Of a stretch of 64,000 nt of DNA, positions 1 through 8,763 are shown piece by piece. Source of the DNA: Pedobacter sp. HDW13 (lineage in GTDB: Bacteria; Bacteroidota; Bacteroidia; Sphingobacteriales; Sphingobacteriaceae); the NCBI RefSeq assembly GCF_011303555.1, contig NZ_CP049868.1:2170001-2234000 (forward strand), given 5' to 3'. Positions within the stretch are counted from its first letter, which is position 1; every line of letters starts with the position of its first letter. The notes beneath the pieces are model-generated. The model did not search any database, was not told the DNA's origin, and saw only the letters and a list, made by a program, of their open reading frames with translations. The translations under genes and the position numbers were made by a program.

Positions 1-2419
1 AAGAACCAACTGTACCGCCGTAAGCCCCAAGAGTTAACTGACTTAAATCAGCACTGATATAATCAACAGTGTTGTCATAGTAAGCGTAATTTGTACCTAA
101 AGTAATTTCCCAGTCTTCAGTTTTAAAAGGCACAACATTTAAGCTTGTTTCCCAGCCTTTACTTGTTGTTTGTCCTGCATTTACTAAATAACTTGTGTAG
201 CCAGTTGTGCTAGATACCCCAGTTGGAACTGTTTGATCTTTTGTTTTGGTATTATAATAAGTAGCGGTTAAGTTAACGCGGCTTTTGAAGAAACTAGCTT
301 CAACACCATACTCGAAACCAGATGTTATCTCAGGCTTTAGATCCTTAGAAATCAACGTGTTTCCAACAGACAAACCACCCTGGCCATTATATGGATAACC
401 AGCACCTTGGCCGAATGTTGGAACTAAGCTGTAAGCGCCGATATTCACTTGACCAACTTTTGACCAACCACCTCTTAATTTGATGAAATCAATTTCTTTG
501 ATATCTTTAATTGCTTCGATTGCATCAGAAGCGACGAAAGATAACGTTGCGCTAGGGTAGAAGAACGAACGGTTTTCAGGAGCTAACACTGAAACCCAAT
601 CATTACGACCAGTTAAACTTAAGAACAAGTAATCTTTAAAACCAATATCTAATTTTCCGGTTAAACCATAAGAGCGGGTTAACGAATTACCCTCTGAGGC
701 TGTCGGATTATTAGTACTGTTACCAAGATTGAATACACCAGCAGTTACTAAACCGTTTACAGAAGCAGTAGCAGATTTAGATTGATTTTGAATTAATTGA
801 CCCAAGACAGTTAAATCGAACTTGAAGTCTTCAACTTTTTTCTGTGCATGCCCAATGAAATCAGTTACAATATTAGTAGTGTAATTTAGATTATCAGAAA
901 CACCACCTAAGATATCTTGCTGCTTGTATTCGCTAGAACCCGAGATAGATTTAGTATAATCGCTGTATTTGAAAATATCTGAATAATTTTTAGATGATTG
1001 ATTTTGCGTAGTTAAACCTACACGACCAGTAAAATCTAACCATTCTAATGGTTTATATTTCAATTCGGCATTACCCAAGAAATAATCATTTCTTACCTGC
1101 TGTCTGTAGTTATCAGCAAGAAAGTAAGGGTTATTGTAATAAGCGTTATAGTAACCATTAGGGTTAGCATAAGGATTATTTCTCCAATCTTTATAATCAG
1201 TAATCAATGCCTGAGAAGGCGCATTTAGCAAAACATTATAAATACTACCTGTTTGTGTTGTTAAATCCTGTCTATTTTGGATATAATTAGCAGAATAGTT
1301 GAAGGTGATTTTGTCAGAAACCACTCTTGTTCCACCAATTTTCACCGTAGCTCTATTATACTTATCGCCAGGAGTTGTTCCTGAAGCTCTCATATACTGG
1401 GCAGAAGCATATAAACTTCCTTTGTCATTACCAGATGATACAGAAAAATCAGTAAAATTGGTTACACCATTATCCCAGAAATCATCTTTACTGTTTGTGT
1501 AAGAATAAGGAACCATTTGAATTGAACCATCTGCTAATGGACGGCCAATTGGTCTTACAACTCCATCAAAACGCGGACCATATTGTTGATTTTCGTAGGG
1601 AAGATAAATCTGCAAATCGTTATCAGATCCAGATCCAAATTCTTTTTGCAACTTAGGAAAAAATGCAACTTGCTCTAATGTTGTAGTGTTACCAATTTTG
1701 ATATCAAAAGAACCATCCTTTTTTCCTTTTTTAGTAGTAATGATTAATGCACCATTTGATGCGGCAGAACCGTATAGAGCTGCTGCACTACTACCATTTA
1801 AAACTGTAAGATTTTCAACATCGTCAGGATTAATGTTGCTTAAAATTGTGTTTGGCACAATTACATTATCAACAACAATCAAGGCCTGGTTGTTTCCTGT
1901 TAATGAACGCATACCCCTCAATACAACGCGATAATTGGGATTAACCCCACTACCAACACCTTGAATATTCAATCCGGCAACCTTACCAACAAGGCCCGAA
2001 ACAAGGTTAGTTGGTTTAGCCTGCGTGATTGAAGCATTGCTCAATGTTGTTTGTGCAGCACCAAGTTCTTTTTTACGAGCTGTTAAACCAGCTCCGGTTA
2101 CCACAACCTCACTTAGTGATTTAGAATCTGCTTCCAAAACCACATTAACCGTAGATGATCCGCCGATTGTTCTGTTTTGAGGCGCATAACCGATAAAAGA
2201 GAATGTTAACACTGTAGATCCAGATGGAACACGAACGGCATATTTACCGCTGGCATCTGTAACGGCGCCACTTTGGGTGCCTTGTACCTTAACACTTACA
2301 CCAGGGATTGGCAATTTGTCATCCGCAGAAGTAACTGTACCAGTTACGGTTCTTTCCTGTGCAAACGCAGAGAATGCGCACAGCACAAGAATGAACAAAC
2401 TTTGTAGAAGTTTTTTCAT
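1..2419 (-). CDS. SusC/RagA-family TonB-dependent outer-membrane transporter (3' end outside window)
   Basis: I translated this frame by hand; it stays open from the ATG at 2419 to the window edge (about 806 codons), so the C-terminal part of the barrel is missing. The protein starts with a signal peptide (MKKLLQSLFILVL...AQ), followed by a carboxypeptidase-regulatory-like beta-sandwich (about residues 22-100), a TonB-box-like segment (SLSEVVVTG, about 103-111), a plug domain and the beginning of a long beta-barrel. This is the SusC layout: an active importer of oligomers energised by TonB, working with a surface SusD lipoprotein that presumably lies beyond the left edge. The first 50 residues and the upstream leader closely resemble those of the second SusC gene at 5409-8579, so the two are paralogues. 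The substrate cannot be told from the sequence. Confidence 0.93.
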   Translation of the reverse strand, partial: MKKLLQSLFILVLCAFSAFAQERTVTGTVTSADDKLPIPGVSVKVQGTQSGAVTDASGKYAVRVPSGSTVLTFSFIGYAPQNRTIGGSSTVNVVLEADSKSLSEVVVTGAGLTARKKELGAAQTTLSNASITQAKPTNLVSGLVGKVAGLNIQGVGSGVNPNYRVVLRGMRSLTGNNQALIVVDNVIVPNTILSNINPDDVENLTVLNGSSAAALYGSAASNGALIITTKKGKKDGSFDIKIGNTTTLEQVAFFPKLQKEFGSGSDNDLQIYLPYENQQYGPRFDGVVRPIGRPLADGSIQMVPYSYTNSKDDFWDNGVTNFTDFSVSSGNDKGSLYASAQYMRASGTTPGDKYNRATVKIGGTRVVSDKITFNYSANYIQNRQDLTTQTGSIYNVLLNAPSQALITDYKDWRNNPYANPNGYYNAYYNNPYFLADNYRQQVRNDYFLGNAELKYKPLEWLDFTGRVGLTTQNQSSKNYSDIFKYSDYTKSISGSSEYKQQDILGGVSDNLNYTTNIVTDFIGHAQKKVEDFKFDLTVLGQLIQNQSKSATASVNGLVTAGVFNLGNSTNNPTASEGNSLTRSYGLTGKLDIGFKDYLFLSLTGRNDWVSVLAPENRSFFYPSATLSFVASDAIEAIKDIKEIDFIKLRGGWSKVGQVNIGAYSLVPTFGQGAGYPYNGQGGLSVGNTLISKDLKPEITSGFEYGVEASFFKSRVNLTATYYNTKTKDQTVPTGVSSTTGYTSYLVNAGQTTSKGWETSLNVVPFKTEDWEITLGTNYAYYDNTVDYISADLSQLTLGAYGGTVGS

Positions 2420-2483
2420 AATTTGAAAATAGGTTAGTTAATGATTATTTAAGTGCTAAAATAGAGTTAGTTATGATTAACAC

Positions 2484-2491
2484 CAAATTTA
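2484..2491 (-). promoter_or_regulatory. Probable -7 promoter element of the first susC gene
   Basis: On the minus strand the sequence reads TAAATTTG, an exact match to the Bacteroidota -7 consensus TAnnTTTG, about 65 bases upstream of the start codon. A well-spaced -33 TTG is not clear. The same leader pattern (an AT-rich TTAAAAA.TGTTAAAA stretch, the -7 box, then TAACTAACTCTA) recurs upstream of the second susC gene. Confidence 0.55.
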
Positions 2492-2700
2492 TTTTAACAA
2501 TTTTTAACACTTATACACAATAATTGTCATAAAGTGCTCTAGGGTTGTCAAAACGCACTTAATAATCAGACAACTAGTCTGTTAGTTTGAAAAATTCGCA
2601 TGATTAGATAGACACATTTCATCCTTATTGTTAATTAATCTCTTAACATTCAGCCCATTTTTTAGTCTATTTAACATGCAGTTTATATTAGCTTTTTATG

Positions 2701-2741
2701 ATTAAACAAAACAGCCTCCTGAAAATAAATCCAGGAGGCTG
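2701..2741 (-). terminator. Rho-independent terminator of the susCD operon
   Basis: On the minus strand a 9-bp perfect stem (CAGCCTCCT/AGGAGGCTG, 2712-2720 with 2733-2741) is followed by TTTTGTTTAAT. It lies just downstream of the last gene of the susCD operon and upstream of the promoter of the first susC gene, so it separates the two loci. Confidence 0.8.
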
Positions 2742-2763
2742 CATCTTTTAATTTTCAATAAGC

Positions 2764-3246
2764 TTAGTGATCGTCGCCTACAAATTTGGTTCTGTGGTAT
2801 CCTTTAAGGTGATAAACCGTTCCGGCATCGTCAGAAAATTCAACATCCAATGTAATGGCATCGGTTGGCGCTTTTGATGATGGGCCTACAGCACCACCTG
2901 GTGTTATTTTACCGTTTGTTACAGTAAAGGTTATCCCTCCTGGATAGTTGCCTGCGTTAGCAATTTTTGCACCGCTAAGGGTTTTGTTATCCACATTTAC
3001 ATTTACTTTTCCAAAAACGGTATTATTTGCATTTCCCCAGAAATTCGTTAGGTTTAACCACATCTGGCTCGATGAATTATCGGCTGTATTATAGGTAGAA
3101 ATACCATAATAATCTCCGGCGCCGTCAATCTGCACCCACCACTCGCCAGACAGGTCCTGTACAGCTGTACCACCTACCGGCTCCTCTTTTTTACAAGCAG
3201 AAATGCTTAGTACAAAAAGTATTAGTATATAAAAATATTTTTTCAT
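2764..3246 (-). CDS. Lipid-binding-like lipoprotein (PF12888 type) of the susCD operon
   Basis: This is a 160-residue lipoprotein with a signal peptide and lipobox ending in Cys18 (LSISACKKEE). The mature protein begins with a segment like GGTAVQDLSGEWWV, which resembles the PF12888 'putative lipid-binding' family of Bacteroidota. Members of that family are often the last gene of a SusCD locus. It is probably anchored in the outer membrane and helps the transporter, but the real ligand is unknown. It is the final gene of the operon, directly before a strong terminator. The family call rests on memory of the N-terminal motif and overall length, not on a search. Confidence 0.7.
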   Translation of the reverse strand: MKKYFYILILFVLSISACKKEEPVGGTAVQDLSGEWWVQIDGAGDYYGISTYNTADNSSSQMWLNLTNFWGNANNTVFGKVNVNVDNKTLSGAKIANAGNYPGGITFTVTNGKITPGGAVGPSSKAPTDAITLDVEFSDDAGTVYHLKGYHRTKFVGDDH

Positions 3247-3257
3247 CGTTCTATTAT

Positions 3258-3910
3258 TTATTGTTTAACAAAGGTTCTAACGGCAGTACCATAGCCAGGG
3301 TTTTCAACCGCCCATGAATAAGTGCCCGAGCTTAAGTCTTTACTCTCGGTATTAGAGCCCCATGGCCCGCTATCCGTATTCTGCTGTGGAATATCAATTA
3401 CACTCCCTGTAGGATTGATGGCAATTACATTAACTGTTGTACCTGTTGCAGCCCCCCCGGATTATTAACCAAATAAGCGCCTGGAGCCAGCTTTGTCCAT
3501 TTTGAAATTGCTCCGGTAGCTGCCCTTAAGTAGTTACCGGAAAAATCGTTGGCTAAGGCATCAGCCTTGGTATCGTACACAACAACTGATCTTGTTGTTG
3601 TTGCGGCAAAACCATCTGTATTTGTGGCTGAATAGGTGATCAAATAAACACCTGCGGTAGCTGTATTTGGTAGCCCTGTTACCTTGACCTCTATGGTGCT
3701 TGTACCTGCAGCCGCTGTAGCACCAGCATCAGTATATGCTGCCCCTTTTGCTACCGCTACATATTTATCCCCTTTCATCGTGATTATTGGATACACCGTT
3801 ACTTTGGAAATACCGACATAACCTTCCGGATAATCAAACGACTCTTTTTTGCAAGAGCTATAAGTCATGCCTATAACCCCCAATATGATTATTGTTAAAT
3901 ATCTTTTCAT
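3258..3910 (-). pseudogene. DUF5011/DUF5012-type Ig-like lipoprotein, frameshifted in a G run
   Basis: The frame from the ATG at 3910 encodes a lipoprotein (lipobox ending at Cys20, YSSCKKE) with Ig-like beta-sandwich sequence, but it stops early at residue 161 after a seven-G run (C7 at 3452-3458 on the plus strand). Adding one G restores a continuous frame to a stop at 3258, giving about 217 residues. The restored tail reads AATGTTVNVIAINPTGSV and has clearly protein-like composition. The gene sits between susD and the PF12888 lipoprotein, where DUF5012-type proteins are commonly found. The break may be a sequencing error, a true mutation or a phase-variable tract; the window alone cannot decide. 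Confidence 0.75.
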
Positions 3911-3927
3911 CTTTTATCAATTAAATA

Positions 3928-5397
3928 CTATTTACCCCACCAAACCTTAGTTGTAATTGGCACTTCTGCAGGCGTATTGCTGTTTCTATCTCTTGATGAC
4001 GCAGGAAATACTAAACGTTTAGGGAACAAACCTGAAGTTACCCCGTTTTTCGAATACACCCACTGGCCGGGAATATAGTTATCGTCAGTAGAATACACCG
4101 CACTTATTTTAGGATAACCGGTACGTTCCTGCTCAAAGAAACCTTCTAAACTATGCGAGCCAGCGAAAGAGGACCATTTCTGCACAATAATTTTCTCAAG
4201 CTTTTGGTCAAAGGTACCCGTATACACCAGGTAAGGTACCGGAACTGCACTTACAGCAAGTCCAACCTGCGTAAAAGCAGATTTAACGCCATTTTGGTAC
4301 ATTGCAGCAGCACCTGTCCCTCCATAATAACGTTCAAGCGCTTCTGCCTGCATAAAGTATGATTCTGCAGCTGATATAAACCATACCGGATCTTTAGCAG
4401 TTTGGGCAAAAACAGTTGCTCCTGCGTAAGTAGGTTGTTCAACTGCTGTTGCTGTATAATCCCCTTGATTCATCGGTACAGGAGTAAGTGTTCCATAATA
4501 ATATTTCGCTCTTGGATCATTATTAACAGCTAACCAACTGGTAAATGTTTTACTTGCCCTTAGGTTAGTAGTGGTATTTAAACGGCGAACATTATACTCG
4601 TAAAAAGGATTACTGTTATTTGGTGCATCTTCAAATGTGGCAATGCCTGCACTTGTAGTTAAAAAATTTGCCCCATCAGTATATAACTTCATAATTCCAG
4701 CCTGTGCTTCTGCCGGCTTGGCATTTACCATTCTTAAATACATTTTTAACTTTAGTGTATTGGCAAACTTGGTCCAAAGATCCATGTCTCCGCCAAAAAG
4801 AAAATCAGTTTTTTTCTGATCCTTGTTTAAATCAATACTTGTATAATCTTTAGCAAGGGCTGCATTTATTTCGGCAAGCAGGCCAACATAAATGGTATAA
4901 CCATCGTCAAATTTGGGCTGTAAATTATCAAGCCCTTTTAATGCTTCCGTATAGGGAACTTTATCATATAAATCAACCAATACCTGGTAGGTATAAGCTT
5001 TCATTACAGTGGCCATTAAATTATAACGCCAATCGCTTCTAGCTACCGCAAGGTTTATAGCCAGTTGATAATCTGCCAGCGCGCCAGAAAACAGCTCGTT
5101 GTAACTGCCATTAAAATCGTTACGGGTCAGGGCATAAGCATCAATCGTTTTGTATTGATTTGAAGCGTTAGCCTGAGTATAGTATTGGGCCCAAATACCG
5201 CCAATAATCGTTAGTTCACCGCCAACACGTCCGGCTGTAGAAGCGACAGCAGACGGGAATAATACTTCTGGGGTGGTCGTCTCAATTAAGGGATTGTTTG
5301 GACTTACGTTGATATCTAATGTTTTCTTACATCCAAAAGCAAGAAACACCGTTGCTGATAAAATCAGCATTTTATATTTTATTTGATTATTTTTCAT
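3928..5397 (-). CDS. SusD/RagB-family outer-membrane lipoprotein (SusD-like_2 type)
   Basis: The 489-residue protein has a lipoprotein signal (lipobox ending at Cys23, LAFGCKKTLD) and the SusD-like_2 (PF12771) pattern: a DINVSPNNP segment after the anchor, a GGIWAQYY.Q region and helical TPR-like repeats, then the C-terminal half with the AESYFMQAEAL motif. SusD proteins cap the SusC barrel on the cell surface and bind the incoming oligomer. It starts 11 bases after the susC stop codon, so the two are surely co-transcribed. PF12771 members do not point to one substrate. The M14 carboxypeptidase just upstream hints at peptides, but that is inference. Confidence 0.93.
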   Translation of the reverse strand: MKNNQIKYKMLILSATVFLAFGCKKTLDINVSPNNPLIETTTPEVLFPSAVASTAGRVGGELTIIGGIWAQYYTQANASNQYKTIDAYALTRNDFNGSYNELFSGALADYQLAINLAVARSDWRYNLMATVMKAYTYQVLVDLYDKVPYTEALKGLDNLQPKFDDGYTIYVGLLAEINAALAKDYTSIDLNKDQKKTDFLFGGDMDLWTKFANTLKLKMYLRMVNAKPAEAQAGIMKLYTDGANFLTTSAGIATFEDAPNNSNPFYEYNVRRLNTTTNLRASKTFTSWLAVNNDPRAKYYYGTLTPVPMNQGDYTATAVEQPTYAGATVFAQTAKDPVWFISAAESYFMQAEALERYYGGTGAAAMYQNGVKSAFTQVGLAVSAVPVPYLVYTGTFDQKLEKIIVQKWSSFAGSHSLEGFFEQERTGYPKISAVYSTDDNYIPGQWVYSKNGVTSGLFPKRLVFPASSRDRNSNTPAEVPITTKVWWGK

Positions 5398-5408
5398 TGT
5401 GAGATAGA

Positions 5409-8400
5409 TTAAAATGAAACTTTTAACGATGCGCCGAAGAACCTAACCGGGGGTGCGGTTCTAAACTCGCCAAATTCACTTCCTAAATCATTTCCAAAGT
5501 TAGAAACCTCAGGATCGATAGTATTGTTGTTTTTCGCTAACCAGGTAACCAGGTTTCTTCCAAAAACAGAAACACTTGCCCGTTGTGCACCTATTTTGCC
5601 AACAATGGATTTTGGCAGGTTATAACTTAAAGTCGCTTCTCTTAATTTTAAGAAAGATCTATCTAAAATACGATTAGTATATGCATCTGCCTTATTTGAT
5701 GTGTGATAATAAAAATCATCAGTATTGGCTTCTGTTATTGGCGTGGTATTTTCTACATAAGTACCGTTGGCCAGTTTTTGAACTGAATTAGGTACAATGA
5801 ACGGACGGCGGTCATTATAAGTTGTTTTGGCATCAGCACCTACAAAGTTTAACAAATCGGCTGTTCCTGAATAAAACACACCACCTTTATGCCAGTCTAG
5901 TGTAAATGACAGTGAAAAATCTTTATAACGGAACTGATTGCTCAATCCCATTACAAAATCCGGAACAGTAGAGCCAAAGCTTACATTTTCAGAAGAATAT
6001 ACTGGGTATCCATTCGCATCAACAATAACCTGTCCGCTTGGGCTATAGGTGCGGGTAGGCGCTTCGATAATACCTAATGGCTGACCAACGCGGGCCACAA
6101 ACTGTGCGTCATAAGCCGAATTTAAAACCACTTTATCTAATCCAATTGGCAATTCGGTTACTTTACTGTTTTCTTTGGTGAAGGTATAATTTAAATTCCA
6201 GTCAATATCTGTAGTTTTAATAGGTTTGATGTTTACAGCCAATTCAATTCCTTTATTGCGAACAGAACCGAAGTTAACAATGTACGATGAGTAACCAGTA
6301 GATGGATCGATTGGCAAAGGAATAATCTGATCTTTTCTCAACTTATTGTAATAAGTTGCATCAATACCAATTCGGTCTTGTAAAAATCTGATTTCAGCAC
6401 CTAGTTCTACCTCTTTAACTCGCTCTGGTTTAAAGTTATTGCTATTTAACTGGTTAGAGATTGAATAACCTGCAACACCGAATATAGGAAAGGTTAATGT
6501 TCCAAAGCCTAGCGGCGATGATGTACTCGTTGCTGTGTTAAACACGCGATAAGGGTCTGTATCACTACCCGTTTCCCCATAACTCGCCCTGAACTTTAAA
6601 AAGCTAATTGGCGTTTTAGATAAATCCATTGCTTGTGAGGCGATGAAAGCCAAACTCGAAGCAGGGTAGAAATAGTTGTTATTATTTTGTGGAAGTGTTG
6701 ATGACCAATCGTTTCTACCAGTTAAAGTTAAATACAAATATTTGTTATAACCTAAAGTTGCTGAAGCATAGGCACCAAATAAACGACGGTGAGATTCTGC
6801 ACTTGTTGAGGTAGGCTTATTGGCTGAGTTATTGATCTGATAAAAACCTGGGATCGCCAGATCTTCAATACCTGTGGTTAAAATTCTAGAACCACGATCG
6901 TTATAGTTAACACCTATTAAACCATCTAAATCAAAATGGCTATTTAGTTCTTTATTAAAAAGTGCATTTAATTTCGAGTCGTACTCAAAAGTTTTTACAG
7001 AGCCGTCTATTACATCACCAACATCAGCAGCCCTTGAAGATCCTTCAATATTTCCACCAGCATTGTAACTGCCTACGCTTGGCGCATTTTTATTGTGCCA
7101 GATTTTACTAATGGCATTATCAATGTCGGCACCTTGCTGAAACTGAAAGCTTAACCAGCCAGTAGCTTTATAGTTTAAATTAATATTTCCGTACACACGA
7201 TCACTCTTATACCTACTTCCATTTTCATAAATAGAATAATATGGGTTTTCGGCATATGGCGTGAAATAATTGTCTACGTTAAAGAACTTGTTTTTGTAAT
7301 CCTGAAGATCTTTAATTGGAATATCTCCCGGAATCTGAAGAATATCTTCGTAAAATGACGAACCGATACCTGAATTAGCACCACCCTGATTGATAAACTT
7401 AGTCGTTTTACCCACATAGTTTAAAGATGCATCGGCAGAAAACTTTCCGTACTTGGTAGACCCTTTTAAGGTAAAGTTATTTCTTTTATACGAATCGTTA
7501 TCAGATGGCAGATAACCATTGCTGTAAATATTACCATAAGAAAAATAAGCAGTACTGTTGTCATTTCCTCCGCTTAGGGCAATATTATTATTTAGCTCGA
7601 TACCAGTTGTTAGAGCATCTCTCACATTGTTTTTGATAAATGAAAAAGGCTTTAACAATTGAGAGTTATCTACAATTGCGCCCCACGATCTTAATTGACC
7701 ATCGTATTTTGGACCCCAGTTACCATTTTCTGAAGGAATGTAAGTACCATCCCAACCTTGGCCAAACTGATCCTGAAGCTTGTATACTGAAGCGACGTTG
7801 GTTAATGTGGTGGCTGTAGAAAGGTCTACTTTTAATTTACCGGCTGCACCTTTTTTAGTGGTAACGATTAAAACACCATTCGAACCACGCGAGCCATATA
7901 AGGCTGTTGCTGCCGATCCTTTTAAAATACTGATGCTTTCAATGTTATTCGGATCGATGTCGTTGGCGTTGTTACCAAAGTCATAGTTGTTATCCGAACC
8001 TGCAGTTGAATTATCCAAAGGCACACCATCAACAACATATAAAGGCTGATTGCTTCCTGTTATTGAGGAATATCCCCTTAAAATAACTTTGGTTGATCCA
8101 CCCGGCGCACCAGAAGTATTGGAAATGTTTACCCCTGCTACTTTTCCTTGCAAACCACCAAATAAACTTGCCGGTGCAGAAGCGTTAACCTCTGCCGACT
8201 TTAAAGTGCTTTGAGAATAACCTAATGTTTTTGTAGCCTTGTTAACACCCAACGCCGTTACAACAACCTCGCCTAAAGCCTTAGAATCGGTAGTTAAAAC
8301 GACATTAATTACGTTTGAGCTTCCGATTGGCCTGTTTTGTGAGGCAAATCCAATTGAAGAGAACTCAAGTACTTTAGCTGATGAAGACACTTTGATGGAG

Positions 8401-8579
8401 AATTTTCCATTCGAATCGGTAGAGGTACCACCAGCGGCACCCTGGATTTTTACGCTTACTCCAGGAATTGGCAGTTTGTCGTCTGCAGACGTAACTGTTC
8501 CTGTGATTGTTCGATCCTGTGCCATTGCGTTTACCGCAAAAAGCATGAGAATGAACAAACTCTGTAGAAGTTTTTTCAT
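5409..8579 (-). CDS. SusC/RagA-family TonB-dependent outer-membrane transporter
   Basis: This is a complete 1056-residue SusC protein with a signal peptide (cleavage near NAMAQ), a carboxypeptidase-regulatory-like domain (about 22-100), a TonB-box-like segment (ALGEVVVTALG, about 102-112), a plug with the usual LYGSRGSNGVLIVTTKKG motif and a long beta-barrel ending in a C-terminal Phe (ASLKVSF), the usual outer-membrane assembly signal. It is the first gene of a four-gene operon with susD, a DUF5012-type lipoprotein and a PF12888-type lipoprotein. The N-terminus and leader are close copies of those of the truncated SusC gene at the left edge, which suggests duplication or gene conversion. Confidence 0.96.
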   Translation of the reverse strand: MKKLLQSLFILMLFAVNAMAQDRTITGTVTSADDKLPIPGVSVKIQGAAGGTSTDSNGKFSIKVSSSAKVLEFSSIGFASQNRPIGSSNVINVVLTTDSKALGEVVVTALGVNKATKTLGYSQSTLKSAEVNASAPASLFGGLQGKVAGVNISNTSGAPGGSTKVILRGYSSITGSNQPLYVVDGVPLDNSTAGSDNNYDFGNNANDIDPNNIESISILKGSAATALYGSRGSNGVLIVTTKKGAAGKLKVDLSTATTLTNVASVYKLQDQFGQGWDGTYIPSENGNWGPKYDGQLRSWGAIVDNSQLLKPFSFIKNNVRDALTTGIELNNNIALSGGNDNSTAYFSYGNIYSNGYLPSDNDSYKRNNFTLKGSTKYGKFSADASLNYVGKTTKFINQGGANSGIGSSFYEDILQIPGDIPIKDLQDYKNKFFNVDNYFTPYAENPYYSIYENGSRYKSDRVYGNINLNYKATGWLSFQFQQGADIDNAISKIWHNKNAPSVGSYNAGGNIEGSSRAADVGDVIDGSVKTFEYDSKLNALFNKELNSHFDLDGLIGVNYNDRGSRILTTGIEDLAIPGFYQINNSANKPTSTSAESHRRLFGAYASATLGYNKYLYLTLTGRNDWSSTLPQNNNNYFYPASSLAFIASQAMDLSKTPISFLKFRASYGETGSDTDPYRVFNTATSTSSPLGFGTLTFPIFGVAGYSISNQLNSNNFKPERVKEVELGAEIRFLQDRIGIDATYYNKLRKDQIIPLPIDPSTGYSSYIVNFGSVRNKGIELAVNIKPIKTTDIDWNLNYTFTKENSKVTELPIGLDKVVLNSAYDAQFVARVGQPLGIIEAPTRTYSPSGQVIVDANGYPVYSSENVSFGSTVPDFVMGLSNQFRYKDFSLSFTLDWHKGGVFYSGTADLLNFVGADAKTTYNDRRPFIVPNSVQKLANGTYVENTTPITEANTDDFYYHTSNKADAYTNRILDRSFLKLREATLSYNLPKSIVGKIGAQRASVSVFGRNLVTWLAKNNNTIDPEVSNFGNDLGSEFGEFRTAPPVRFFGASLKVSF

Positions 8580-8643
8580 AGTAGAAATAGGTTAGTTAAT
8601 GTGTAAAATAATACACTAAATTAGAGTTAGTTAGCTCCGTAAG

Positions 8644-8650
8644 CAAATTA
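8644..8650 (-). promoter_or_regulatory. Probable -7 region of the susCD operon
   Basis: On the minus strand TAATTTG sits about 65 bases before the start codon, one base short of the TAnnTTTG consensus. It occupies the same place as the exact -7 box in front of the first susC gene, inside a leader with matching blocks on both sides. This homology is better support than the motif itself. Confidence 0.4.
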
Positions 8651-8763
8651 TTTTTAACATTTTTTAACTAATCCTGTCCTAAATACACCCCAAGGCCGAT
8701 TTTACAAGCGTAACTTTTTCGTTAACTAAAAAATTAGGGGTCAGTTTTGATTTAAAGGATATG

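Noticed and set aside
3452..3458. Phase-variable poly-G switch in the DUF5012 gene
   Set aside because: Seven Gs is short for such a switch and other runs in the window show the same loss, so an error or simple mutation is more likely.
8239..8595. 118-residue open frame antisense to susC
   Set aside because: It is a shadow of the SusC N-terminal coding region.
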